Positions 1-8,746 are shown, counted from the first letter of the stretch. The stretch is 64,000 nucleotides of DNA from Maritalea mediterranea (GCF_021568695.1 NZ_JAKGTI010000001.1:1178001-1242000), one strand, 5' to 3'. Program-made: numbers and translations. Notes: generated from the letters alone by a model not told the origin.

Positions 1-83
1 ATGAACCAGTTTTCCTCGAACTGATCCTGCCATTTCCCAATGGCGCGGTATTCCGACGCCAACCGTTCGCGATCCGGTATCAA
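1..83 (-). CDS. Possible 5' fragment of a gene running off the left edge
   Basis: On the minus strand an open frame runs from a TTG at 83 to the window edge and would encode about 27 residues (beginning LIPDRERLASEY). The composition is protein-like (charged and aromatic residues, no low complexity), and the frame is closed upstream by a TAA just beyond the TTG. There is no convincing ribosome binding site, so the start is a guess and the product is unknown. It could equally be non-coding edge sequence. Confidence 0.25.
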   Translation of the reverse strand, partial: MIPDRERLASEYRAIGKWQDQFEENWF

Positions 84-376
84 AATCTTGAATTATTTTT
101 ATCAAAAGGTCAAATTTTTATTTTCGCCTCGTATTTATCTTACGGAACCTTTCTCATAATGAGCCGTTTGGCCCGAAAAATCGCGGCATTTTGGTGCATA
201 AGGCTAAGTAAGTCTTGTTAGTTTCAACAAGATGCATTAACAGCTGCACTGCGAATTGTTCGCATTCAAATAATGCTTTCCACCCTGATCGAAGGTGCTG
301 ATGTCCATCACGCGGACAGGGGGAAGCTATGTGTGTGAATAGTCAAAAGAATTTGTAAAAAATCGAGGTGATTACG
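84..376. other. AT-rich intergenic region upstream of the peroxiredoxin gene
   Basis: Nearly 300 bases without a credible gene. The stretch is clearly AT-rich compared with the coding DNA, as expected for a promoter region, and probably carries the peroxiredoxin promoter and perhaps one for a leftward gene. A GAGG ribosome binding site sits at 365-368, eight bases before the chosen peroxiredoxin ATG. I could not identify a clear regulator site. Confidence 0.5.
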
Positions 377-937
377 ATGGCTCATGTTGGCATGAAACTC
401 CCGAAAGTGACCTTCCAGACTCGCGTACGCGATGAGTCAATTGAAGGCCCGAACCCATTCCGTTGGGAAGAAAAAACAACTGATGATTTCTTTAAAGGCA
501 AGCGCGTTGTGCTCTTCTCATTGCCCGGCGCCTTCACGCCAACATGCTCCACTTACCAACTGCCAAACTACGAAAAAATGTTTGGTGAGTTTCAGGAAGA
601 GGGTATTGATGCCATTTATTGCCTGAGCGTGAACGATGCCTTTGTGATGAACAAGTGGGGCAAGGACCAGGGCGTTGAAAATATCGGCCTGATTCCCGAT
701 GGCTCTGGCGAGTTCACCCGCAAAATGGGCATGTTGGTCAAAAAAGACAATCTGGGCTTTGGCTACCGCTCATGGCGCTATGCAGCAATCATCGACGATG
801 GCGAGATTGTGGGCTGGTTCCCTGAAGAAGGCTTTGAAGATGATTGCGCGACCGACCCTTATGATGTGTCCAGCCCAGAGCATGTGATCACATGGCTGCG
901 CGACAACAAGCCATTTGAAAAAGAGCAAGTTGCCTAG
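377..937 (+). CDS. Peroxiredoxin, Prx5/AhpE-like type
   Basis: A thiol peroxidase that reduces hydrogen peroxide and organic hydroperoxides in the cytoplasm. The 186-residue protein carries the Prx5 signature PGAFTPTC with the peroxidatic cysteine at about residue 57; Pro50, Thr54 and the downstream Arg of the active site context are also present. Cys82 and a Cys near residue 156 are other candidates for resolving or mixed disulfides, but the family often relies on glutathione or glutaredoxin. A GTG nine bases upstream is in frame, but the ATG at 377 is better placed behind GAGG at 365-368. The gene is monocistronic, followed by a hairpin terminator shared with the convergent GntR gene. The family assignment is secure; the physiological reductant is not visible. 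Confidence 0.93.
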   Translation: MAHVGMKLPKVTFQTRVRDESIEGPNPFRWEEKTTDDFFKGKRVVLFSLPGAFTPTCSTYQLPNYEKMFGEFQEEGIDAIYCLSVNDAFVMNKWGKDQGVENIGLIPDGSGEFTRKMGMLVKKDNLGFGYRSWRYAAIIDDGEIVGWFPEEGFEDDCATDPYDVSSPEHVITWLRDNKPFEKEQVA

Positions 938-968
938 TTCGGCGAACGCCTGAACGATACAAATTTGG

Positions 969-996
969 AAGGCGCGTGGTGAACGCGCCTTTTATT
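969..996. terminator. Bidirectional hairpin terminator between peroxiredoxin and GntR genes
   Basis: A 9-bp stem, AAGGCGCGT (969-977) pairing with ACGCGCCTT (983-991), has a five-base loop and is followed by TTTATTTT on the plus strand. It separates two convergent genes and overlaps the GntR stop codon at 992-994. The T-rich tail favours termination of the plus-strand peroxiredoxin transcript. Confidence 0.75.
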
Positions 997-1663
997 TTGC
1001 GCTATCGCGCGTTTGTAAGAACTGAATCAAAGACTCACTGGCCCCCAGAATATGCGCTCGGGTCAACGCAACGGCCTTGTCGGCATCCCGCGAGCTGCAG
1101 GCGTTCAAAATGCCCATATGCTCGCGCCTTGCCCGTTCCATCCCGTCAGTCAAAACCAATTGTGCCCGAAGATAGCTCTCAATCCGATCAAGCGCCTGGC
1201 TGACAATTTTCAGGTGATAGGGGCGCTCGGCCTTGGCATAAAGTGCATAGTGAAAATCACGATTGAGTTCGCCATACCGCGCCGAATCGGTTTCGGTGGC
1301 GAAGGCATCGCAAGCGCGGCGGGCTTTCTCGATCGTTTCATCGTCCATGTTCTCGACCGCATAGCGGATCACTTCGCCCTCCAGCAGCGCTCGAAACTCA
1401 AATATTTCGCGCACTTCATCCACGGAGAGGGAGGTGACCGTGGTGCCCTTATAGCGTTCTGTTTTCACCAGGCCTTGCTGCTCTAGCCGGGAAAGCGCCT
1501 CGCGCACGGGAATACGTGACGTGTTGAACATGTCTGCCAGCGCATCTTGCCGCAAATGCTCGCCCGCGCGAATTTCGCCGGTGAAGATCGCCTCGCGCAA
1601 GGCTTCAAAAATAAGATCAGCTGCCGAAGCCGATGCGCGCACGTTTGTTGCATTAAATTTCAT
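992..1663 (-). CDS. GntR-family transcriptional regulator, FCD subfamily
   Basis: A 223-residue regulator with an N-terminal winged helix (about residues 12-80, including the typical LRQDALADMF and SRIPVREALSRLEQQGLV stretches) and a C-terminal all-helical FCD ligand domain. FCD domains usually bind small carboxylates, often with a metal. The gene is divergent from the ABC transporter and hydroxyproline catabolic genes, and the 278-base gap between them holds a GntR-like palindrome at 1807-1818. The position strongly suggests it is the local repressor responding to a hydroxyproline pathway compound. That role is inferred from context; the family is clear. Confidence 0.9.
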   Translation of the reverse strand: MKFNATNVRASASAADLIFEALREAIFTGEIRAGEHLRQDALADMFNTSRIPVREALSRLEQQGLVKTERYKGTTVTSLSVDEVREIFEFRALLEGEVIRYAVENMDDETIEKARRACDAFATETDSARYGELNRDFHYALYAKAERPYHLKIVSQALDRIESYLRAQLVLTDGMERARREHMGILNACSSRDADKAVALTRAHILGASESLIQFLQTRDSAK

Positions 1664-1806
1664 AAGATTCGTATGCCCAAAAACAATTTGATCCCAACAT
1701 AAATAGTCCGCCCCCCTTCGCCAAGCCTTGACTTAGCGCGCATTTGTGGCCGCGCTCAAAGCGGTCTTATCCAAAGGTATAGCATATTTTATAAAGAATA
1801 TTGTAG

Positions 1807-1818
1807 ATTGTATCCAAT
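1807..1818. promoter_or_regulatory. Candidate GntR/FCD operator
   Basis: The sequence ATTGTATCCAAT is one base from the perfect palindrome ATTGTATACAAT, a form typical of operators bound by FCD-type GntR regulators. It lies between the divergent GntR gene and the first transporter gene in AT-rich DNA, where it could repress both. This is a motif match only, with no binding evidence. Confidence 0.45.
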
Positions 1819-1941
1819 TTTATGTTATAGAGAAAATGTAAGACGCAAAATTGCCCTTGCTCGCTCCTGATTTTCGTTGCCCTTCATCGGATGGCGACTG
1901 GGGCAGAGGTCAAATTGCATCAACCTAACCGGGAGGACGGT

Positions 1942-2748
1942 ATGAAATTTTTGAAAGTAGCCGCAATGGCGGCAATGGTGGCCGGATTGGCCGCGCCACA
2001 GGCATTTGCTGACAAGCTGGACGACGTGATCAACAATGGTGTGTTGCGTTGTGCTGTTGTGTTGGATTTCCCGCCCATTGGCTATCGCGACGAAAACAAT
2101 GAGCCAGCTGGCTTCGATGTTGAATATTGTAATGATATGGCGGCAGCCCTTGATGTGGATGCGGAAATCATCCCAGTGACCTGGGCAGAGCGTTTGCCCG
2201 CCATCGTTACCAACCGTGCAGACATCGTGTTCGGCGGCACATCTGACTCGCTAGAGCGCGCCAAAACCGTCGGCTTTTCAATTCCTTACGCTATCTACTT
2301 CGCGCAAGCTGTTGTGGGTAAGGATAGCGGCATTGAGAGCTTTGAAGACATGAAAGGCAAGCGCGTGGCTGCCGCTGTGGGCACTGTACCAGAGCAAGAG
2401 TGGCTGAAGATTGCTGAAGAGTGGGGCGAAGAGAACCTCTATCAAGGTTATCAGAGCGAAAACGAAGTGTTCCTCGCCGTGGCGCAGGGCAAAGCGGATG
2501 CTGGTATCACCACCAACACCGCCGTCAAGCCAATCACCGAGCAATATGACAGTGTTGTGCCTGGACCACGTATGCCTTGGACCACAGACTACACTTCAGT
2601 TGCCGGCCCGCGTAAGGACGTGTCCTGGCTCAACTATATCAACCTGTTCATCACCCATCAGGTGCGTTCAGGTCGTTATGAAGAGCTTTGGCAGAAATAT
2701 GTTGGCGATGCAGCTCCAGAACTGCGCATCCCTGGCGTAATGTACTAA
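1942..2748 (+). CDS. ABC transporter substrate-binding protein, polar amino acid (family 3) type
   Basis: A 268-residue periplasmic solute-binding protein. It has a Sec signal peptide (positive MKFLK, hydrophobic Ala-rich core, cleavage after AFA near residue 22) followed by the bilobed family-3 fold, with the typical N-lobe GVLRCAVVLDFPPIGYRD and FDVEYCNDMAAAL stretches. The start at 1942 is supported by GGGAGGA at 1931-1937; the longer in-frame ORF from 1891 lacks such a site and would bury the signal peptide. It opens an operon with two permeases and an ATPase, followed by hydroxyproline catabolic genes, so the ligand is probably hydroxyproline or a derivative such as its betaine. The substrate is inferred from context. 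Confidence 0.9.
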   Translation: MKFLKVAAMAAMVAGLAAPQAFADKLDDVINNGVLRCAVVLDFPPIGYRDENNEPAGFDVEYCNDMAAALDVDAEIIPVTWAERLPAIVTNRADIVFGGTSDSLERAKTVGFSIPYAIYFAQAVVGKDSGIESFEDMKGKRVAAAVGTVPEQEWLKIAEEWGEENLYQGYQSENEVFLAVAQGKADAGITTNTAVKPITEQYDSVVPGPRMPWTTDYTSVAGPRKDVSWLNYINLFITHQVRSGRYEELWQKYVGDAAPELRIPGVMY

Positions 2749-2776
2749 GCGAAACCTGGGGTACTGACCCTTAGTC

Positions 2777-2813
2777 ATCTGCTCGCGGCAACGCTCATGT
2801 GCTGCGGGCAGAT
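2777..2813 (+). other. Intercistronic hairpin after the binding-protein gene
   Basis: A 14-bp imperfect stem (2777-2790 with 2800-2813, two G-U pairs) and a nine-base loop lies between the binding-protein and permease genes. It has no T-run. Such hairpins commonly protect the 3' end of the binding-protein message, so that this component is made in excess over the membrane parts. Confidence 0.6.
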
Positions 2814-2844
2814 TCCCCAACCCTAAACAAAGGAGGAGACGCAG

Positions 2845-3510
2845 GTGAACTTTGATTACACGTTCCACTGGCGTCCGGTGATCCGCAAACTACCAGAGCT
2901 GCTTGAAGCCAGCTTGGTCACCTTGCAGATTTCGGTACTCTCCATGATTATTGGCATTGGCATTGGCTTGGTGTTGGCCTTGTTGCGCATGGGTGGCCCG
3001 AAATATCTGTCCTGGATTGCCACCGCTTGGGTTGAAACCGCGCGCAACACGCCCGCTTTGTTCCAGCTTTTCTTCTTCTCTTTCGGCTTGGGTGCCTTTG
3101 GTTTGCACCTCACGCCTTATTTCATTGTGCTGGCCGGGCTGTCCTTTAACAATGCCGGTTATCTGGCAGAGAATTTCCGTGGCGGCTTTCAGGCTGTGCC
3201 CGACACGCAGATGCGTGCGGCGCGTTCCCTGGGCATGTCGGCCACGCAGGCTTACACGCGCATCATTATCCCGCAAGTGTTCCGCATTGTTTATCACCCC
3301 ATGACCAACCAGTTGGTCTGGGCGGTGTTGATGAGCTCTTTGGCGATGATCGTGGGCTTCCGCGAATTGGCGGGCGAAACCCAGGCGCAAGCCTTCAAGA
3401 CCTTCCGTATCTTTGAGTATTTCGCGGTCACCGCGCTCATCTATTACGTGATGGTGAAAATGATTTTGGGCATCTCCAGGCTGCTGTCCTGGCGTTTGTT
3501 CCGGTATTAG
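2845..3510 (+). CDS. ABC transporter permease, amino acid (HisM/GlnP) type
   Basis: A 221-residue inner-membrane permease of the histidine/glutamate/glutamine/arginine family, with about five hydrophobic segments. The cytoplasmic EAA-like coupling loop includes MRAARSLGMSATQAYTRIIIPQVFR near residues 122-148. The start is GTG at 2845, directly behind AGGAGGAGA at 2831-2839, one of the strongest ribosome binding sites in the window. It should pair with the next permease to form the heteromeric channel of the importer. Specificity is set by the binding protein and cannot be read here. Confidence 0.92.
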   Translation: MNFDYTFHWRPVIRKLPELLEASLVTLQISVLSMIIGIGIGLVLALLRMGGPKYLSWIATAWVETARNTPALFQLFFFSFGLGAFGLHLTPYFIVLAGLSFNNAGYLAENFRGGFQAVPDTQMRAARSLGMSATQAYTRIIIPQVFRIVYHPMTNQLVWAVLMSSLAMIVGFRELAGETQAQAFKTFRIFEYFAVTALIYYVMVKMILGISRLLSWRLFRY

Positions 3511-3525
3511 GAGGGGAGTGAATAA

Positions 3526-4188
3526 ATGAACGATTCAATCGCATTCTTCTCTGGCTTTGGCCCCAAAGATCTTTGGATATTGGCGCAAGCGGCGTGGCAA
3601 ACCCTGTTGATTTCGGCACTATCGATTTCAGGCGGAACAGTCGTCGGCATCTTTTTTGGCTGGATCCTGTCTGAATCGAAAGTGGTCGGTGCCATCACCA
3701 TTGGCTTCATTCTGGATGCATTCCGGTCCATACCGCTGATTATTCAGCTGGTGTTGTTCTACAATTTGTTCAACGTCATCGGTTTGGCGGTCAGCCCGTT
3801 CATGGCAGGCGTGATCATTTTGGGGGTCTACACCTCCGCGCTTGTGGCCAGTGTGGCCCGTGGCGGCATCGAATCTGTGGGCACGCCTATGCGCCGTGCC
3901 GGGCGATCCTTGGGCTTGAGCTATTTTCAAACCATGCGCCATGTGGTGTGGCCTATCGGGCTGCGTGCCGTGTTCCCCTCATGGGTCGGTGTTGCGCTTG
4001 GTGTGCTGAAAGACAGTGCCCTGGTGTCCGTACTTGGCCATCCAGAACTCTTGAAAGTCGCGCGTGATCTGATCACGCGAACTCAACAACCCTTGCTTGT
4101 GCTCGCAGTGGCCGGCGCGTTCTATTTCGCGCTCTCATTTCCCATCTCGCGCTACGCAGCACATCTTGAAAGGAAGTGGCAGTCATGA
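3526..4188 (+). CDS. ABC transporter permease, amino acid type, second subunit
   Basis: A 220-residue integral membrane partner of the upstream permease, sharing the same fold and the coupling loop MRRAGRSLGLSYFQTMRHVVWP near residues 124-145. It starts 15 bases after the first permease behind AGGAGGGGAG, and its stop overlaps the start of the ATPase gene in an ATGA arrangement, consistent with translational coupling. Two different permeases with one ATPase and one binding protein is the usual arrangement of polar amino acid importers. Confidence 0.92.
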   Translation: MNDSIAFFSGFGPKDLWILAQAAWQTLLISALSISGGTVVGIFFGWILSESKVVGAITIGFILDAFRSIPLIIQLVLFYNLFNVIGLAVSPFMAGVIILGVYTSALVASVARGGIESVGTPMRRAGRSLGLSYFQTMRHVVWPIGLRAVFPSWVGVALGVLKDSALVSVLGHPELLKVARDLITRTQQPLLVLAVAGAFYFALSFPISRYAAHLERKWQS

Positions 4189-4907
4189 TCGAAATTAAAG
4201 AACTGCACAAATATTTCGGCGCTCTGCATGTGCTGAAAGGCATTGATCTCAATGTCAAAAAAGGCGAAGTGCTGTCCATCATCGGCGCGTCCGGCTCCGG
4301 CAAGTCCACCTTGCTTTATTGCATCAATGGGCTGGAGGCGATCCAAAAGGGCGAAGTGAAGGTCGATGGCGTGTCTGTGCACGACAAAGGCACGGACCTC
4401 AACAAACTGCGCACAAAAATGGGCATGGTGTTCCAACAATGGAACTCGTTCCCGCATCTGAGTGCGCTGGAAAATGTCGCCCTGGCCCCGCGCATTGTGA
4501 AGGGCAAATCCAAGTCGGAAAGCCGTGAAATTGCGCGAGCTCAGCTCGAACATGTGGGTTTGAACGACAAGATTGACGTGTACCCGTCAGCCTTGTCTGG
4601 CGGTCAGCAACAGCGTCTGGCCATTGCTCGCGCCTTGGCCATGGAGCCGGAATATATGTTGTTTGACGAAGCCACATCCGCGCTGGACCCTGAATTGGTG
4701 GGCGAAGTGTTGGACACAATGCGGCTTTTGGCAGAAGAGGGCATGACCATGATTTGCGTCACCCACGAAATGGGCTTTGCCCGTGATGTGAGTGATCGCG
4801 TGGCCTATTTCCATGAGGGCGTTATGGAAGAAATTGGCCCGCCAGAACAGATTTTTGGCAAACCGGAAAGCGCGCACACGGCGAAGTTTTTGGCCAACGT
4901 GCGATAG
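4185..4907 (+). CDS. ABC transporter ATP-binding protein, amino acid (GlnQ/HisP) type
   Basis: The 240-residue ATPase of the importer. It has Walker A GASGSGKST near residue 36, a Q-loop region, the signature LSGGQQQR near residue 133, Walker B YMLFDEATSALD near residue 156, and a switch histidine in CVTHEMGFA. The ATG at 4185 overlaps the preceding stop codon and sits eight bases after AGGAAG; an in-frame GTG at 4176 is less likely because it would overlap the binding site. It energises import of the operon's substrate. Confidence 0.94.
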   Translation: MIEIKELHKYFGALHVLKGIDLNVKKGEVLSIIGASGSGKSTLLYCINGLEAIQKGEVKVDGVSVHDKGTDLNKLRTKMGMVFQQWNSFPHLSALENVALAPRIVKGKSKSESREIARAQLEHVGLNDKIDVYPSALSGGQQQRLAIARALAMEPEYMLFDEATSALDPELVGEVLDTMRLLAEEGMTMICVTHEMGFARDVSDRVAYFHEGVMEEIGPPEQIFGKPESAHTAKFLANVR

Positions 4908-4938
4908 GTTTTCTATAACGAGTTGAGAGTGAATATGC

Positions 4939-4958
4939 GCAGGGCGGAATCGCCCTGC
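4939..4958 (+). other. Intercistronic hairpin between transporter and catabolic genes
   Basis: An eight-base perfect stem, GCAGGGCG with CGCCCTGC and a GAAT loop, lies in the 83-base gap after the ATPase gene. There is no T-run, so it is more likely an mRNA processing or stability element than a strong terminator. Confidence 0.5.
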
Positions 4959-4990
4959 CACCAGTAAGCTATTGCGAAGGAAAAGGTGCA

Positions 4991-5950
4991 ATGACTGCGA
5001 ATATTTTTACGGGCTGCATCCCGGCTTTGATGACCCCCTGTAAGGCGGACCGCACGCCAGATTTTGATGCGTTGGTGCGCAAGGGCCAAGAATTGATTGA
5101 GGCGGGCATGTCTGCCGTTGTCTATTGCGGTTCGATGGGCGATTGGCCGCTCATTTCAGATGAAGACCGTCAAACAGGCGTGGCCCGTTTGGTGGAAGCT
5201 GGCGTGCCAACCATCGTTGGCACCGGCGCGGTCAACTCAAAAATTGCCGCTGAACATGCTGCCCACGCGCAAAAAGTCGGCGCCCATGGCTTGATGGTGA
5301 TCCCGCGTGTTTTGTCACGCGGCACATCCATCACCGCGCAACGTGCCCACTTTGCAGGCATCTTGAACGCAGCGCCTGATCTGCCGGCTGTGATTTACAA
5401 CAGCCCCTATTATGGCTTTGCCACCCGCGCGGACCTGTTCTTTGACCTGCGCAAAGATCATAAAAATCTGGTCGGCTTTAAAGAGTTCGGCGGCAAAGAC
5501 GATTTGCGCTACGCCGCTGAATATATCACCAGCCAATCCGACGATGTCACGCTGATGATCGGTGTGGACACAACCGTTGTGCATGGCTTTGTCAATTGCG
5601 GCGCTGGCGGTGCTATCACCGGCATCGGCAATGCCCTGCCGAAAGAAGTGCTGCACCTTGTGGCATTGTCGCAAAAAGCAGCCACCGGCAACGCTGCCGC
5701 GCGGGTTAAAGCCAATGAGCTGGACGATGCCTTGGCTGTTCTATCCTCGTTCGATGAGGGCGCAGATCTGGTGCTTTATTACAAGCATTTGATGGTGCTC
5801 AATGGCGACACCGAATATGAGCTGCACTTCAACGAGACCGACAAATTGTCGGATGCCCAGCGTAATTACGTTGAACAACAATATGCTTTGTTCCGCGCTT
5901 GGTATAAAGATTGGAGCCAGCAACCGGACGTGTTGGCTCTCAACGATTAA
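4991..5950 (+). CDS. DapA-family enzyme, probable 1-pyrroline-4-hydroxy-2-carboxylate deaminase
   Basis: A 319-residue class I Schiff-base aldolase-fold protein. The family's active-site residues are visible: Tyr136/Tyr140 in VIYNSPYYG and the Schiff-base Lys164 in LVGFKEFGG. In the bacterial hydroxyproline pathway a DapA homologue deaminates 1-pyrroline-4-hydroxy-2-carboxylate to 2-oxoglutarate semialdehyde, and this gene is followed directly by an aldehyde dehydrogenase, a D-amino acid oxidoreductase and an epimerase. True dihydrodipicolinate synthase is less likely given that company and the divergent N-terminal motif (YCGSMGDWPLIS). The deaminase function is inferred from context plus family. 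Confidence 0.85.
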   Translation: MTANIFTGCIPALMTPCKADRTPDFDALVRKGQELIEAGMSAVVYCGSMGDWPLISDEDRQTGVARLVEAGVPTIVGTGAVNSKIAAEHAAHAQKVGAHGLMVIPRVLSRGTSITAQRAHFAGILNAAPDLPAVIYNSPYYGFATRADLFFDLRKDHKNLVGFKEFGGKDDLRYAAEYITSQSDDVTLMIGVDTTVVHGFVNCGAGGAITGIGNALPKEVLHLVALSQKAATGNAAARVKANELDDALAVLSSFDEGADLVLYYKHLMVLNGDTEYELHFNETDKLSDAQRNYVEQQYALFRAWYKDWSQQPDVLALND

Positions 5951-6005
5951 TTCGGATTTAGACCGAAAATACGCCAAACCACGATCCTGTAGATTGGAGT
6001 AACTA

Positions 6006-7436
6006 ATGGAATATAAAAGCTTTATTGGCGGTGCCTGGCATGAGACATCTGACAGCACCCCCAATGTGAACCCATCGGACACCTCAGACATTTTGGGGCA
6101 TGCCGCCGTGGGTGGCGCTGATGATATGGCCCGCGCAATTGACGCGGCCTCTGGCGCCGCCGCACAATGGGCAAAATCCACACCGCAGCAACGTTTTGAC
6201 GTGCTGGACTTCATCGGCAGTGAGATTTTGGCGCGCAAAGCTGAATTGGGCGAATTGCTGTCGCGTGAAGAGGGCAAAACCTTGCCTGAAGGTATTGGCG
6301 AAGCCGCACGCGCTGGCCAAATCTTCAAATTCTTCGCGGGCGAAACCTTGCGCCAAACTGGCGATGTTCTCGCCTCCGTGCGCCCCGGCATTGGTGTGGA
6401 CGTTACGCGTTCGCCCGTTGGCGTTGTTGGCCTTATCACGCCATGGAACTTCCCCATCGCGATTCCCGCATGGAAAATTGCGCCAGCTTTGGCGTTCGGC
6501 AATGCCGTGGTGTTGAAGCCAGCGGAATTGGTGCCGGGTTGCGCCCATGCGTTGGCGGAAATCATCTCCCGTTCCGGCTTGCCGGAGGGCGTGTTCAACC
6601 TTGTGTTTGGCCGCGGCTCTGTTGTCGGGCCGGAATTGATCGGTTCGAACAAGGTCAACGCCATCAGCTTCACAGGCTCCGTCGGCACAGGCCGTGCCAT
6701 CGCCGCCGATTGCGGCAAATTGCTGAAAAAGGTGCAGCTTGAAATGGGCGGCAAAAACCCAATGGTTGTGCTGGACGATGCAGACCTCGACATTGCAGTT
6801 GATGTGTCCGTAAACGGCGCCTATTTCTCCACCGGCCAACGCTGCACTGCCTCATCACGTTTGATCGTAACCGAAGGCATCCACGACAAATTTGTGGCGG
6901 CTGTTGAAGAGCGGTTGAACAACCTCAATGTGGGCCATGCCTTGCGCAAAGAAACCCATATTGGCCCGGTTGTGGATGAAAAGCAGCTTCAGCAAGACCT
7001 GGATTATGTGGACATCGCAACCAAAGATGGCGGCAAAGTCACTGGCGGTCAGCGCTTGAATCGCGACACCGAAGGCTTCTTCATGGCGCCCGCCTTGGTG
7101 ACTGAAACCACCAACGATATGCGCATCAACCGCGAAGAAGTGTTTGGCCCCGTGGCCAGCGTGATCCGCGTGAAGGATTATGATGAGGCGCTTGCCGTGG
7201 CCAACGATACGGAGTTCGGCCTGTCATCCGGCATCTGCACCACATCGCTGAAGCACGCGTCACACTTCAAAGCCAATGCCGAAGCCGGCATGGTGATGGT
7301 GAATTTGCCCACCGCGGGCGTGGATTATCACGTGCCATTTGGCGGCACCAAAGGGTCCAGCTTCGGCTCACGCGAGCAGGGCACGTACGCGGCGGAATTC
7401 TACACCACCGTCAAAACAGCTTACACCCTCCCATAA
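6006..7436 (+). CDS. Aldehyde dehydrogenase, probable 2-oxoglutarate semialdehyde dehydrogenase
   Basis: A 476-residue NAD(P)-dependent aldehyde dehydrogenase of usual length. Catalytic residues are seen: Asn148 in ITPWNFP, Glu246 in LEMGGKNP and Cys280 in STGQRCTASSR. In the hydroxyproline route it would oxidise 2-oxoglutarate semialdehyde to 2-oxoglutarate, feeding the TCA cycle. It begins 55 bases after the deaminase gene behind TTGGAG. Succinate semialdehyde or another aldehyde could be accepted too; substrate assignment rests on its neighbours. Confidence 0.88.
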   Translation: MEYKSFIGGAWHETSDSTPNVNPSDTSDILGHAAVGGADDMARAIDAASGAAAQWAKSTPQQRFDVLDFIGSEILARKAELGELLSREEGKTLPEGIGEAARAGQIFKFFAGETLRQTGDVLASVRPGIGVDVTRSPVGVVGLITPWNFPIAIPAWKIAPALAFGNAVVLKPAELVPGCAHALAEIISRSGLPEGVFNLVFGRGSVVGPELIGSNKVNAISFTGSVGTGRAIAADCGKLLKKVQLEMGGKNPMVVLDDADLDIAVDVSVNGAYFSTGQRCTASSRLIVTEGIHDKFVAAVEERLNNLNVGHALRKETHIGPVVDEKQLQQDLDYVDIATKDGGKVTGGQRLNRDTEGFFMAPALVTETTNDMRINREEVFGPVASVIRVKDYDEALAVANDTEFGLSSGICTTSLKHASHFKANAEAGMVMVNLPTAGVDYHVPFGGTKGSSFGSREQGTYAAEFYTTVKTAYTLP

Positions 7437-7443
7437 GGTGTGC

Positions 7444-7470
7444 GCCCGGCGGCGGTGCACGCCGCCGGGC
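7444..7470 (+). other. Very GC-rich intercistronic hairpin
   Basis: A perfect 11-bp stem, GCCCGGCGGCG with CGCCGCCGGGC and a GTGCA loop, fills most of the 59-base gap between the aldehyde dehydrogenase and dehydrogenase genes. It is followed by ATTTCTTC rather than a T-run. It may be a partial terminator or an mRNA stabiliser inside the operon. Confidence 0.6.
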
Positions 7471-7495
7471 ATTTCTTCAAGATTAAGAGGCGCAT

Positions 7496-8737
7496 ATGGC
7501 CACGCAACCCAAACATGATGTGATTATTATCGGCGCCGGCATCATTGGCTTGGCCATCGCCCATTATGTGCAGCAGACCGGGCGTAAAGTCACTTTGGTG
7601 GACCGCAAGGGCGTGGCGCAGGAAGCCAGCTTTGGCAATGCGGGGGCCTTTGCCTTGGCTGATATTTTCCCGTTGGCGTCGCCGGGCATCATGCGCAAAG
7701 CGCCAAAATGGCTGCTTGATCCGCTGGGTCCGTTGTCGGTGCGTCCACAATATGCGCTCAATATCGTGCCCTATCTGCTCAAATTCTTCCGCGCCTCCTG
7801 GCCGGATCAATATCGCAAATCCATTGTCGCTCAATCAGCCTTGCTCGACCTTTCTGCCAGCGAAGTCGATCGCATGGCGCAGATTCCGCAGATCGGCACT
7901 CAAATCCGCACCGATGGTGCGCTGCAACTTTATGAAAGCGAGCGCGAGTTCGCCGCCAGCCAATCCAGTTGGCAGGCGCGGCTAGAGTTCGGCATCGAAT
8001 TTGAACATCTCGATGCAAACCGCTTGGCTGACTTGCAGCCGGGCCTATCCGGCCACATCAAACGCGCGACCTTCATTCCCAAATGGCAAACGGTCAATGA
8101 TCCCTTCGAGTTCGCCCAAATCCTGTGGCGCATGGTGCAGCAGGATGGCGGCGCGTTGATCACGCAAGAAGTTCAAGCCATTTCCAAAGCGGGCGAAGTG
8201 ATGCTCGCCAACGGCGATATGCTTTCGGGCAATCACGTGGTGGTTGCCGCTGGCGCGTGGTCGCATCAGTTGGCCAAGCAGGTAGGCGACCATATCCCGC
8301 TTGAAAGCGAGCGCGGCTACAACACCACTTTGCCCGTCGACGCGTTCGACCTGAAGCGTCAAATGATCTTTGGCGAGCATGGCTTTGTTATGACTCCGCT
8401 TTCCACCGGCATTCGTGTCGGCGGCGCGGTCGAATTTGCCGGGCTGGACGCCGCGCCAAATTACAAGCGGTCTGAAATCATGTTGCAAAAGGCCAAGCGC
8501 TTTATGCCAGACTTGAAAACAGAGCAGGGTACCCAATGGATGGGCTTTAGACCCTCCTTGCCAGACACATTGCCCGCCATCGGCAAAAGCGCCCACACGC
8601 CCAATGTCAGCTATGCCTTCGGTCACGGCCATTTGGGGCTCACCCAATGCTTTGCCACGGGCAAACTGATGGCCGAACTGATTGACGGTCAAACGCCGTC
8701 ACTTGATTTAACTCCCTTTAATCCGTCTCGTTTTTAG
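7496..8737 (+). CDS. FAD-dependent D-amino acid dehydrogenase, probable D-hydroxyproline dehydrogenase
   Basis: A 413-residue DadA/DAO-type flavoprotein with the N-terminal dinucleotide motif DVIIIGAGIIGLAIAHYVQQ (residues 9-28) followed by the acidic strand end VTLVDRKG. The C-terminal FAD-contact region includes GFRPSLPDTLPAIG and GHGHLGLT. In this cluster it should oxidise cis-4-hydroxy-D-proline to 1-pyrroline-4-hydroxy-2-carboxylate, the substrate of the DapA-like deaminase, passing electrons to the respiratory chain. This is a single-subunit form rather than the three-subunit oxidase known from some bacteria. The stop is nine bases before the epimerase gene. Confidence 0.87.
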   Translation: MATQPKHDVIIIGAGIIGLAIAHYVQQTGRKVTLVDRKGVAQEASFGNAGAFALADIFPLASPGIMRKAPKWLLDPLGPLSVRPQYALNIVPYLLKFFRASWPDQYRKSIVAQSALLDLSASEVDRMAQIPQIGTQIRTDGALQLYESEREFAASQSSWQARLEFGIEFEHLDANRLADLQPGLSGHIKRATFIPKWQTVNDPFEFAQILWRMVQQDGGALITQEVQAISKAGEVMLANGDMLSGNHVVVAAGAWSHQLAKQVGDHIPLESERGYNTTLPVDAFDLKRQMIFGEHGFVMTPLSTGIRVGGAVEFAGLDAAPNYKRSEIMLQKAKRFMPDLKTEQGTQWMGFRPSLPDTLPAIGKSAHTPNVSYAFGHGHLGLTQCFATGKLMAELIDGQTPSLDLTPFNPSRF

Positions 8738-8746
8738 GAAACTCCC

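Noticed and set aside
5741-6793. 350-residue minus-strand ORF opposite the DapA-like and aldehyde dehydrogenase genes
   Set aside because: It spans two well-supported plus-strand genes, has Ser/Pro/Ala-rich shadow composition and no family likeness or binding site.
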